A stretch of DNA of 64,000 bases. It comes from Diphasiastrum complanatum (taxonomy: Eukaryota > Streptophyta > Lycopodiopsida > Lycopodiales > Lycopodiaceae). How positions within the stretch are numbered: position 1 is the first letter of the stretch; each line of letters begins with the position of its first letter. Of this stretch, positions 47,063 to 60,113 are shown in pieces. Both the position numbers and the translations under genes were made by a program. The DNA is taken from positions 42,810,901 through 42,874,900 of the forward strand of contig CM055096.1 in NCBI GenBank assembly GCA_029204225.1, given 5' to 3'. The notes under the pieces are model-generated. The model worked only from the letters and a program-made list of their open reading frames with translations, was not told where the DNA came from and did no database searches.

Positions 47063-49490
47063 AGATGTGCATGGAGCCATCCAAAATAATAACTTTTATT
47101 GCATGTAAAGGAGATAAAAGTGGCACATAAACATAGAATTGGACTTTAATCATGCTTTAATAAGTTTTAAGATTTGTGACCAAATGCTACTTTAGAGGAC
47201 TTTATGCATTCGAAGGATGGTTTCGAACTCATTGTTTGAGAAGGGCTATGACAAAATGACTTGCTAAATAGACAATCATGGATGGCATGGGTGGGGTGCT
47301 GACACAATCCCATCATTCCACATTGAATAAGGATCAAATAGAGGGTTGGTGTTATGCCCACGAATAGGCTGACATTAAATCTATTTCCTGTAAGGAGGCC
47401 AAAAAGCCTAGCTTGATCCGTGAATCAATTATGATTACGAGGGGTTGGGGCCCTCATGGTATTAAATCACATTTAATGGTGAATCTATATCCACAGTTTC
47501 ACTTTGCCTAAGGAGATGCCAGGTAAGTGTGAAGGTGAGAAGAAGCAATGATTTAAAATTACATAATGATTGATTATAGGTGGACTTGTAGTTTGGGAAG
47601 TGCAATTGCATGGGAAGGTTGGGAGGCCCAAGAAATCCCTGAGACTAGACCCTAACTACATGGCATTGCCATTGTGATACCTCACATGCCAAGAAGAGAC
47701 ATTCCAATAAAATGTGAAGGGGTGGGGGGAGGGTGGACAAGTACCCATTTGGACTTGTTAGGCAATGAGTGTGATATTCCTTATGGTATTCCTTGATGGT
47801 GGTGCATGGCAAGTGCAACAACCACAACGTCACTCACCATATATCTCACTCTAAATGAACAAGACTTAACAAGGAATTGTGAACTTTTCATTTCATATTG
47901 AATCTCTTACCTCCTCTCCTCCTTAAAATGAGATTGTCTCCAAGTTTCATCTCTCCTTCATTAGATTGGTTAAATGTAATAATAGCAATTATCATTATTA
48001 TCGGCGATTTGCAACTCAACTTGCGAGGCAATGAGGTTGAACACAATAAACTACCTTAAATTGCCCTATGTGACAAAGGCTCCCTGATGCCTCATGTGCT
48101 ACATGGTGGCAACTCAAGCTCGATTAAAAGGGGGATGCTTTTTAATGACGTTTGGATCAATGGGGAGCTTCCATTCTTAATTAGCTTGGCCACATGCATG
48201 ATGCAAATCTGGGATGGGACATTTGGGATGTCCACTTGTAGATGCCAAGTGGTTTTGAACACCTACACTTACCACATTCGAGAACTAGAACTAGATAGGG
48301 CCTACCAATAATCCATCTCATAGGTAGTAGTAGGCTCTAGCACATTCATGCATTAAATTTTTGGAGCCATGGATCATGATGGATTTTCCACATCCAAATG
48401 TGCCTTACTTATTGGAGATGTAGAAAATCACAACTTGTAAGGCATATTAAGAGACCTATATGGCTTCCCAATCTGAAACTAGTCATAAGAACATGGTCAA
48501 AGTATTTTAGCTCATTTTGGAGGCCATTGTGTGGCATAATTATCCTCCTTTTTACATATGAATTGAACATAGGCTTTATGCTAGGAAGATGCTAATTTTT
48601 TTCTCTCCTAAATTGCAGGAGTTTTTTTTTTTTTTTTTTTTTTTTTCATTTTTAAAACAAGCATGACAAACTCCAATCTTTCAGATCACCTTGTTTAGCA
48701 TGTTCTTATTACATTTTGTAAATTGCAGCTACTTGAATTGGCAACCCTTGCCTTGTTGTAAATCATAGTAATCTCGATTTTTTTGCAGTCCAAGCAATGG
48801 AACCCTCCTTTTTGTATCAATCTTAGGTTAATGGGGAAGAGCCTTAAGAGTGTGGCTAGGTTCCTTAAACCCAGATCCATAGCAGCAACTTTTACCATGC
48901 CTTTTGAAGGCAGGCCCATCACTTGTTATGTATCCTCTCTATCTATACACTCACTATATTGCTATTTTTAGGCCAAAAATCCCAAAAAAAAATAAACTCT
49001 AAAATTGGCCCTAATGCACTACAAGAAACTAGCAAACTTGCTTATGAACATAGCACAAACATCACTCAAAACCGAGAATTTCAACCCTGTGTATTGACAA
49101 GGACAAATCCAAAGCAAAATTCATATGCAAAATTCATATACATAAACACTATAAACATCAATTAAAATCTAAATCGTCATCCTTGCTTTTTCACAGAGCA
49201 AAGGTGGTTACGTTCTCATCTCTTGCTCCCTGGCTGTCACTCCTCGCTCCTTGCTTGTGTGTGTCTCCCCCCCCTCGATCACGATATTTCTCTTTGGAAC
49301 ATTATAGATGGCAATGACTCTAGAACATTGCAAATGGTTGGAAGGCAAGAATATTCTAGATTGTTCATGATCTAAAATGTTCATATGGCATGTTTAAAAA
49401 AGTTAGGGCACACATGGCCAAATCAAAATACTTAAAACACGTTTTTTGCCAAGCACCTCACTTAGTCGCTACTTTTCTCCCTAAAACCTA
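47063..49490. other. Long gene-less stretch upstream of helicase
   Basis: Short frames only, none with a recognisable domain. A pure T run of 25 lies at 48622-48646, preceded by TTGCAGGAG. It may be the poly-A tail of a minus-strand retroposon, but no body was recognised. Confidence 0.45.
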
Positions 49491-49729
49491 ACTTATAGAA
49501 CCCTAACCCTAGTTCTCTTCTAAAACCCTAACTACATTGAATCCAAGCAATGTACATTCCCTCTCCTAGAAATTATAATGTGTCTCAAACGTTCTCTCTT
49601 TCTAAAATGTTCTAGAGCTCTTTCTCTCCCTAAAAGACTCAAAAAAAATCTAAGTGCACACAATATAATATCTTTATTAACGTGAGTTTTTAGCGCTTAT
49701 AAAAAACCCCTCCAAGACACGGTTCTCTC

Positions 49730-49767
<38 letters not shown>

Positions 49768-49963
49768 ATGTGTGGTTTCTTGACTGGTTTTCAACAGAAA
49801 TTTGAATTTTCATGTGCTGTTTCTTGACTGGTTTTCAATAGAAATTTGAATGGGAGCTTTGCTGAAGAATCACGGTGCTGCATGACGAGGGCAGCTACCC
49901 TTTATCACTTTTATTAGCAAATGTTTTGTCTGAGGCTTATTATTAATAAGCTGATAGAGGGCA
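49491..49963 (+). promoter_or_regulatory. Helicase promoter and 5' leader
   Basis: AACCCTAACCCTA at 49499-49511 and the telo-box AAACCCTAA at 49523-49531, TATAAAA at 49698-49704 and a CT array at 49724-49767 (one CG interruption) lie upstream of the ATG at 49964. Telo-boxes upstream of a TATA box and CT-rich leaders are well known in plant promoters, including those of replication and repair genes. A tandem repeat (TTTCTTGACTGGTTTTCAA) occurs twice at 49776-49845. Confidence 0.55.
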
Positions 49964-50446
49964 ATGCTGGATGTTGTGAAGCTGCCATGGAGATTGGGCT
50001 GTGAACGTGGTGAAATAGCTGCTTACAGCAGCTCAATTGGAAGAAGTAGATTATCTGCATTCTCTGCCAGAGCAACCAATTCTCCTTCCATGAAGTGTCT
50101 GCAGCCTCTTCTGCATCTAAATTACAACAAAGCAAATGGGCTGCAGCTGGGATGGGCGTGGAAGTTGGTGCGCGTAATCAACACAAGACGCTTGCTGTCT
50201 CCTGTCTTTCAATCCGCGAATGTGAGAGTTCGAGCTCAGCACACAGGAGTGTTTGCATCATGCGAGCCAACTGTGCTGGCCCAATTCGGGGGGGGCATAT
50301 TGAACGAAGAGCAGCTGAAGGCAGTCCAGATTAAGGAGAGATGCGTGAGGGTGGTGGCAGGACCAGGCTCTGGCAAGACATTGGTGCTCACTCACCGCAT
50401 TGCTCACGAGATTGTACACAACGGATTGCAGCCCTCACAAATCTTG
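49964..50446 (+). CDS. Helicase exon 1: targeting leader, Q-motif, Walker A
   Basis: Starts MLDVVKLPWRLGCERGEIAA, first Met of the frame. The open frame reads on past 50446 for 35 codons, but similarity to UvrD stops exactly at QIL and a GT donor is present there. Confidence 0.85.
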
Positions 50447-53400
50447 GTATTTTCTTTTGATATGTATGTCAATGTTATGTCTAGGATAGCACTCAAAAGA
50501 GGCACGCCTTCACAGATTTTTGTAATTTCCCAACTTTTTCTATCCATATAAATGTTATGTCTGCAATAGCATCCGGCATAACAGCTTGCAATTTTGAACC
50601 CTACAGAGCCACCCACAAAATCTCACAGACCATCAACTCCATCATGCATACTTTGGACCAAATGGTATGACATCCACTTCGTTAGTGCCCTAGACACGAA
50701 GCTGGTCGCATGCATGAACATACATAAACATTAGCTTTCATACATTTGTACTAAGACCATTATACTGATCTTCTATCACTACCATGGAGGAGGAGAAGAG
50801 GGGAAGCTTGTGGACATTGCCAGTTGGAGGAGGAGAGTGATCCACCTTTTGGTGGTGACCTCTAGTGGAGGAGATAATTCCACTTGTAATCTGTTCTATT
50901 GTGGAATTGCCACTAGGATGCCACCTAAGTAGCTCTCTTGCTTATTTAAGAGGCCCCCCCTTTGTAGAAGAGAGCTTTTTATGATTGTATGTACTCCTTG
51001 TGATTAATGAGAAGAGCTTTCACGAGTTTTGATACAACATTAAGCTCCTTGATCATGATGGTTTTCTTGAGTGATGCTCTTATGATCATGCCCTTCCATC
51101 CTTTGCGTGTGGTTGTGGATTCAGTGTAGTTGTGGAATAGAATAGCGTGGATTAGATTTCTTGCTTTTGTGGATTAGAGTAGGAATCAGCATTCAGGTAA
51201 ACCATTTAGGCTGGGAGTGTGATTTAGTTTTTGCAAATCCTTTGACAGCCTAGGTCTTGTTGTTCTTGGGATGTCCAAGAATCAAGAATTGTGTGTTTCT
51301 TGATTCTTGGACTTTCAAATGCTGTCTATCTTGTTTCTTGATTCTGCTTTGTGGTATGCTTAGTTTAGTTTTCAGTTTGCAAAGATCTGTTCTAATGATT
51401 TTACATCATTAGAAGTAGGATTTCATTTGGGGTTCAACCGAGTTACAATCTGATCATTTGCTGAGCACAACGGCTTGCATGTTTGGTTGTTAATGCATGT
51501 GAGTATAGTTCAAGAGAGACCTTCCTGAGTGTCCTCTGATAGGCAGGACAATACTATAAGGATTTCAGACATTCTGCCTGATCTGGGCATTGAAACGAGA
51601 TAGATACAAACTAATCCATTTCTACTAGCTAATGGATATTCTCCACTACTACTAAGTATTCCACCCCCTCCTGATGATGTTCTTGTTACTTTATCTTCTT
51701 TTCTTGCTAACTCTCGTTCTATTGTGCAGGCACAACAACATTTGGCGCAAGCTCAACATCGTTATAAGTCCTTGACTGATCGTCATAGGTCTTTTTTAGA
51801 GTTTGCTAAGGGCCAATTTGTGTATGTTCATTTGTCTTTTGCATGTCATGAGTTTGTAAAGGGTCGTTCACTTACTGAGAAATTGTCTGCACGTTACTAT
51901 GATCCTTTCCAGATTTTGGAAAAACTTAGCCCCGGTACTTATCGTTTACAGTTACCTGTTACCACTCGTGCGTGCCACATTTTTCATGTTAGTTTACTTT
52001 GTTCGTCTCTTTTTCCTGGTGAACCTTGTGATCCTCTGTTTCCTACTGATCCTAAACACTTTCCATTTTTACCTGCTGCTATTTTACAAGTTCGGGTCGT
52101 TTTACGTCATCTTGTCTAGTTTTTAGTCCAATGGGACGGTCGTCCAATTGATGAAGCTACATGGGAGTCTTTCGATGTTAGCTCTACCGGATGTTGGTGT
52201 CTCTACTGATGCTGTGTCTTTCAAATATTGATGGTCCCGATGCTCTTGCTGCTCCAGCTCTTGATTCTTCATTACCTGTTGATGATGATACATCAGTTGC
52301 CCAATGACCTCCATTACTTACATATTGATCTAGTCGTATCTGTTAGAGTTACTGTTTACATTAGTACCCCTAATGTTATCATTTAGGATTTTAATTAGTG
52401 TTAGTTTGGCCATGCCTGCGTGCTATTATAGGGGCAATTTTTATTTATAGTAAGTCATATTTTAGGGTCATTACTATTTATAATAAATTCGTTTTTTAGT
52501 CATATATGTAGGTGGGCGCACTACTACTAGAATAGGATTTGCTTTTATCACTTAGAAATTCATCTTGGGTGTTTACCCAATATAGGTAGTAATTATAGCA
52601 ATTAGCTTTTTGTTTTTTGCTATTTGCTTTTTGCTTTTTACCTTACACATAGTTTAGAGAAAGTATCTATGTAGGCTGGCGCCCTACTTCATTTGTAATG
52701 GGACATAGTTGGTGTACATCTCTTCATCATTGTTGTTCTCTCTCATGTGTATGACTATTGTCTAACAACAATAGGAATCTTGTCTTGGGTTACTTGTATG
52801 ATCAAGTCGGTTTTCTAACATGGTATCAGAGCGTGGTTCAAGATTCGAAAGAATAAGGAGGTACTCCAACAAACGGAATCAATTCACAAGGAATTGATTT
52901 GGCCATCATCTTCAAGGAGAAAAACAGGTGCAGGTGGTGTCCCTAGCCAGCTCTCAAGTTTGATCTTCAACTACAACGGTGGCAGCTTTGTGGGAGAAGA
53001 TCCGGTGTACAAGGAAAGAGCTGAGCTCCAAGAAGGAGATTATGGAATCTCCCTCAGATTTCAGGATCAGATCTGATTGCTGATTGCAGATCAGCTTGTT
53101 GCTTGAGGTTGCAAATTTGCAAGTCATTTATGGAATTATTCGCTAATGATCAGAAGGAAGATCACTGGAATAGTTCACTGAAAAACAACAGGTCAGATTG
53201 CTGGAAAACAGCAGATCAGATCGTTGGAAGATAGTAGGTCAGATCACTGAATGACAGGTTCGATCGTTGGAAGACAGCAGGGTAGATAGCTGGATTGCTA
53301 AAAATCAGACCTGCTACAATACAAGACAGTTGTTGGAAAGAGAATATCTAGTCACTAAAGAGAGAGAAGCTACAGCGCAAATCTGGAAAGGAGAGAGAAC

Positions 53401-56400
53401 TGAGTGCATCCATGCATCAGGCGTCAGAAAAGGCCAAGCAAACTACGAATAGCTGAATTCATTGAAGAGGTCATTTAGGTGGGCGATTCAGAGGTCCGAA
53501 TCGGCTATCAAAGTGCTGTGACCAGCTGTGGAAGAGAGCAGATGCAGGATCAATTCATAGCCAGGTCTCTTCTGGTTGTTCACCATAGCGAAAACCAACG
53601 AAGGAAGAAGAAGAGAGGGGCTGGAAGTGTGGTCGCGACCAGCCCGTGCGGCAAACTAGAATTTGTCTATAGTGCATGGAAGTGTCTTGTACACGCAGGA
53701 GGTGGATTCATTGCACAGGATTAAGAAGAACCGCTCGATCAAGAACATTGTTGATGGACAGTTGAGATCACATGCATTAAAAGCGATGTGGGCCATTCGT
53801 TTTTGAAACACCATGGGATTTGATTGAAGAGGGCCTTTGAAAAGATGAAAGGCAACTTTTGAAGAATTTTCTTTAAAAATCTTCATGGAGAAATCCAAGA
53901 TTGGACCCGACTAGTGAATTTGGGATTGAAGGGCAAGAGCTCTTTATAATGAAGAAACAGTTCATTTTTGAACTTATTTCCTAAGGCCACTTTGGAAGGG
54001 CCTAACTTTGGCTAAAAGAGGGCTTTTGGGGTCAAATAAAGGCCAAATTGGAGCTATTTGTATGCAAGTGAAAGTACAGCAAGACAATCACATACAAGTG
54101 GGAGTTTATCACATGCAAGTTGAGGATGATTACATGCAAGGAAGCATGGAAATACACAGATTGTTAGGATGCAATGGTGAACCTTGATGCATGCTGAGGG
54201 AGGTCTCAGGAGTAAGGATCAGCAATACAACTAGGAGTTGTTTACAATCAGGTGCAAGGTGAAGAAGGGATTCACAAGAGTAATACAAGGTTCGTTACAA
54301 AATGGAAGGGTTAACTCACAGGGAAAGGAAACTCTACATGAAACAAAAGAGATGGGACAATCAGCGATCAAGGTAATGCTGAAGCTGCAAAAAGCGGCTA
54401 CCAACAAGCATACTGAAGGAAGGTCAACTTCAAAGGTTCTAAGATTGACAAGGTTTTGTCGAGGTTGGAATCGACAAAGGTGCAAACTCTTAAGAGGGAG
54501 TTTCATGACAAGCATAGACTATGAGTCTACATAGGTAAATCGATATTCAAGGGGATGTTTTTTATCATGGTGGCAAATGATAAGTTCATTGTTACAAGTG
54601 ACAGGTGTGGCAAGCTGTGTGGTTGACATTCTATGTTGTGTCGGTTCGGTTTCTATTCAAGTCATAGTAACTTGGTTATGTTGTAGAAACTTTCTTGTCT
54701 ATCTGAACTAGTATCACTTCAGATTTATGAGTAATCGAAGTGATTGCTTGTTGTGGTTGTCATGTAATTCTTGTGGTTGTCATCCAAGTCATAGTTGATT
54801 GTTCATGTGGTGGTACTAAGTGAGATCAATTCTATTTTGAGTTGGAGAAAAGTTCTAGAATCTATCCAAGTTTATGTTCTGTCATGTGGTAGATTCTGTT
54901 ATAAGGTTGGGAAGCCAAGGTAGTTGATTAGCCGTTGAAAATCAATAGTACAGGTTGTTGTTTAGCTTTAAGAAAAACAACATGGTTGAAGATGGACGTA
55001 TACCAAGTTTGCATATGACAAAGTGTCAGAATAAATATCATGATGAAGTGCTTTCTAGGTTGGAAAGTTATTTGGTGCAAGTGACTCTATGTGTGAGATA
55101 GAGGTAGGAGATTCCATGGAAAAGATCATGTCAAGTACTTTGTGTGAGAAAGTATTTGTAGGAGTATCAGTTACTTTGTGTGAGGAAGTATTGTATACAT
55201 TTATCTTTCTATTGGGGATGCTCTTTTACTTGCATATTTGGTTTGGTTCATGGATGATATACTATTCTATTTGGAGAGAGTGGTTGGAATGCAAACATGA
55301 AGTGTACATCCAGGGGGAGTAGTTCAACCAAAGTCCATCAAGTTCATCACAAGTGGTAACTTATGAGAGTACCAGGAGAATTGAAATGGGTTCAATTCAA
55401 GGAATCGACACAAGTTGAGCCAACTATTTATGAAGTACAGGTCTCTAAAGTGGGTGTTGATATATGAGATTTGATGTTAACATTTGTAGATCTATTTCCT
55501 ACTTATGGTTATTATGATGGTGTTACTGTAATCAAAGAGGATTATTTTTTCTTTATGAATGTTGGGGACATCCTTACATTTGTGGTAGCTTGAAAGATGT
55601 TCAAAGAGACCAAGGGAGTCAATCTTCAAGCAAAAGGCAAAGGTTATCATGTCTACATTATTTGATTCAGGGGGAGTCAAAGTTCTTTGATTCAAAGGAA
55701 GTCAAGGAATCGGGTGATATGTTGAACTCATGGTGGTCACACTTATACACTAAAGAGACATGAAGACTAAAGCAAGACATTGAAACTGATCACCATGATC
55801 ATCAGTCCCGCTTGATGAAACTGCTAGAACCCTATTCCAGATTGGTCCAAAATGTGGGTCTTTCTCATAAAGACCTCTTAGGGAGAGATAAAAGTCTGTA
55901 CTGATCTCAGTGAAGGAAAGTTCGTTCACTTCACCAATTCGACTAAGTGCATCAGCCACTTGATTAGATGAGCCCTTGATATACCGCACTTCAAAGTCAA
56001 ATTCTTGCATGAGTTCTACCCATCTGGCCTTACGACCTCGCAAATCATTCTGATTACAGAAATATTGATGATCTGTATTAACCACGAACTTATTACCGTA
56101 TAGGTAATGCCTCCATGATTTCAAAGCATGGATCACCGCAAAAAGCTCTTTTTCCTAGTGGTGTACTTGACCTGAGCATCGGTTAGTTTCTTACTCTCAA
56201 AGGCAATGGGCTGAATCTCGGTAGTACCCCCCTCCAAAATCTCATCAGTATCCATTTGCTTGCCAACTGAAAATTAAAAAATAATTTCGTTCAGTTAACA
56301 CATTCATAACGGGTATAATAGTTACTGAACCAAGCAATGTCTACAAAAACCAATTTACAGACCATACGTGCTTTTATTTATCCATTATACCAATGAATCT

Positions 56401-56788
56401 CCAAATGGATCGTTTACCCAATAAAAACTGGAATTATCATGTCAATGCACCGTAAATCTATTATCAACTTGTTAACTCAAATGATACTAGAAAATTCAAA
56501 CATCAGTTCTAAAAAATTGAAAACCCCATTTCGAGCAAGAAATTCACAAGTTCAAAAAACCTCAAAAAACTCAAGGAAAACTTACAAGACCACTTTTTTC
56601 TATACTTCCTCACCTACCCCTTAACATGCAAAGACCAAGTTTTTTAACAAAAAAAGAACTTGAGTTTGGGGGGCCACCTACCACCCCCCCCCCCCCACCC
56701 CACTTCTACACTACTTGGACACTCTTCATCGGGCCAATCGGGCCTTTTCCTCACGGCCCACCCGCGCCCGATTCCAGAGAGTGCCAAC

Positions 56789-56854
<66 letters not shown>

Positions 56855-59800
56855 TTAGGTGGAGGATGAGGCGATGAAAGTGCCCTCCATCACGCCTCAT
56901 ACAGTAGGTTAAACATGCAGGTATCCAGGCACTTTGGAGGATGGCTGTCAACGAGTTTTCCAACCCGTTCTTGTGGTTTTTTTTTTTACAGTTATCCATT
57001 TCTTTGATGCAGGAAGCACAAAGGCACAATCATCTGCTGTTTCTTTGCAGATACTTTGCCTTCATAGTGTTTTTTAGATTGCTATTGCTTTCATTTACTT
57101 GTTTCCAGCATAAGCAAAGGTTAAAAACAAGATTTACAGGGTTTTTTGCTATCACTGTGCTTGAAAAGCAGCCGTTATGCTGCCAAAATTTTCCAGAAAA
57201 CCTAGTTTTGCAGGTTATGACAACTACTATAGCAAATAGCCATCAAATCTAAAGCCAACCATCCTCTTGAATGGCTGTACAGGCTCCTAACCCTGAAACA
57301 AACTGTTAGGTTGCTGGAAACTGAAGCATAAACCTGCAACTTCACAGTGAGCGGCCTTGAAATCCTGTCAAACATCACCAACACTCAACAGCCAACCAAT
57401 TAGAGTATTTTTGCTTCTATTACAGCCTATTCCCACCGTTTTAAAACCAAATCGGCTTCCAAATAGGCAATAGACAGCATGTAAAATACAGTAACCATTT
57501 ATAAGAAGAACAAGAGACAGAAAGGAAAAATCCAGCCAACCAATAAAGTAACCTGTTGCTATCACAAAGATGCTAACCACAGAGTAATTGGCAACAATAG
57601 AATTGACAAAGAATTTCTTCCAAGAAACTAATTTGAAAAGCACAAAAACGAACCAATTGTGAGCCTGGTAGTGCACTTACCACACAATCGATTGCAAATC
57701 GAAAAATATTTCAAACGGGAAGAAAATCCCACGATTCCACCGTTTTGTTGCTTACTCCGTCGGATTCTCGAGAAAACGTCGAGATTTCCGCTCAGCACTT
57801 TCAATGGTAAACCCTGCTTAGACCAACTCTGATACCAATATAAAGTCCTCACAACAGGATTCTAGCCTAAGCATACCATACAAAGCAACAACATATGGGA
57901 ACCGGTGGAGGTTAAACCAACCCAACCAAACCTAGATCGTACGGATCTAGCCCCCAAGCTATGGATCAATCAGAGTCATGGAAAGAGGAGTCACACCAAC
58001 AGCATGTAGCTACTAATCACAAAATCAAGCATACACTAGTGAGAGCCCAGCAGGTATACTTATACCCTCCAAGGCCCATGCACCACTAGTAGTGCACTGT
58101 GACACCTCACTGAACACCTCTGCAGCCTATCTTGGCCACGTCATCCAGTTCCCTAATGACTCACTGATAGACCCATACCAACTCCACCACCATGTGTTTA
58201 GGCCTACAACCATTAATTATGACCATGTACACATAAGGGCCCCAATTCCCTTATAGTCACAATTAACTTACGGGTTGTTGGTCTACCGGTCCCTAGCGTG
58301 GACACGCTACCCGAGACCAGTCATGGGCATGACAATATGATAATGTCTGTGAAAGATACAACGGTAGGATAGGTAGCCCCATATCATCTAACTGTAGGAG
58401 TTGAGTGTCATAAAAATGCATCTTGACTCTCTTTGGATCTAGCTGTGACCATACTATCTGGATATAGTTGTGATAAAGCTGACGCCGAATATAAGTATGA
58501 GTCCCACTAGGGAGAGCTGATATAGATATCCCCCATTTGCCAAGAAACTCAGAGACATCCCCAAACCATGACGACTTAGCCTTCTAGCTAGCAATAGATC
58601 GAGATGAAGTGTAAGCAGCAACCAGATATCTGGAAGTGTCCATATCGACTAGCCTATGTAAGAACATGACAATCCGAAACATAGCCTCAACAACCATAGG
58701 TGGAGATGCAAACTCTGCTAGTATAATGTCATGAGGAACCGAGGCCTTTGCACGGATCATCCGGCCAAGCATGAGAATCTGTAATCGAGTGATGGGTCTC
58801 CATGTACCCGTAGAGAGCCCAAACCACCAAGCGTCTGTTGAATACATAGCCATAGGAGAGACAATAATAGAAAAGAGCAAACAACGTGTAGGGGGATCAT
58901 GAATATAAAGGGTAGTACAAAGTCTCTCCATATGTACAAGGGCTGTGTGACCCTTACGCAGACGAGCTGTGGATGCTGGTCGAAAAGTAAGCAGAGGACC
59001 AGAAAAGAGAACTCCGAGGTAAGTAGATAAAGATCTGATCCGTTGTAGACAAGAAAACATCCTGAGGAATACCCAATGCTTGTCCAAAAAACTGAAACCA
59101 GATGAAGTGAGCAAATGAATCCTGCTAAACCATCCTGAAGACCGAGGTTCAAGCATTCTTGTGTAAACAAGCAAGTCCCTCCCTGATCCTCGTGAAGTCT
59201 TCCCCCGCATAAACCAATTTCAGAAACCTATCCTAAGCTTATTAGGGGATCTTGGGCTGCTCCCATGCCCGGGGGCCCCGAGTCCCTAGTAAGCAGGTCT
59301 GTCATAAAATCTTGGTTTCCCGTCAATGAAAACAACCCTTTTTTTTTTGCTTCCTGAAAATTTTTCTTCCTTGCTATCCACTGAGTGTGTGTAAGATCAT
59401 CATCAAAGTGCCTTTGAGCTTGCCCCTAAGCCTCAAGGCCGCATTATGTTGTTCAATCAAAAGGAACTTGACAAATAGTACACAATCATCAAATTTGCCT
59501 CTGCATGCAGTATCAAAATCATCTACTGTATTAGACTGCTTATTGGTGAGCAAATCTTTAGCTTCAGCAATGGGTTTCCCTTCATTCGAGATTCCTCTTA
59601 CACGAATGTTAAGAGCTTTTATTCCCCTTCTTTCTTGTTCCGAGAAGACAGATTCCACGGTAAATTCAACAAGAACATTCTTAACATTCGATTCAGATTT
59701 AGCTTCTTCAAACAGTGAGGCCCATGTTCTTGTTCCCTTTTCCATCGAAGAATGGAGGTCTGTCCAGCGAAGGACTGTCCAACGATCTCCTGTCTAGCGG

Positions 59801-60068
59801 AGTCCACAGGTCCCTGTCCACCAGATCCAGCGATGGTAGATGGGCCAGCAGGGCATTCAGAGGCAGAAGCATCAGCAGGGCTTCCAGTGATGGAGACAGC
59901 AGGTGCAGGGCCGGCGATGAAGGCACCAACAGCAGGTGCGATGGAGGCAGGGACAGGTGCAAGGGAGGCACCTCCCACGATGGAAGCAGCAGGGCGGGAA
60001 GGAGAGCGGGGGCAGGTACCACTCCCACGCTTACGTGGAGCCATAGCGATGGAGAGGAGTGCCTACAG

Positions 60069-60113
<45 letters not shown>

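Larger units (their letters stand above)
58290..60060 (-). mobile_element. LINE (non-LTR retrotransposon), internally deleted
   Basis: Minus-strand order: ORF1 (60044-59270), the first codons of ORF2 (LRIGF-stop-N, about 59232-59215), then at once the C-terminal part of the LINE RT (59210-58290). Endonuclease and most of RT are missing, so about 2.5-3 kb seems to be deleted. No poly-A tail or target duplication was defined. Confidence 0.75.

Noticed and set aside
53479-54534. Plus-strand frames in the LTR-element interior as gag genes
   Set aside because: No zinc knuckle, capsid or UBN2 motif; the frames are A/G-rich and break often.
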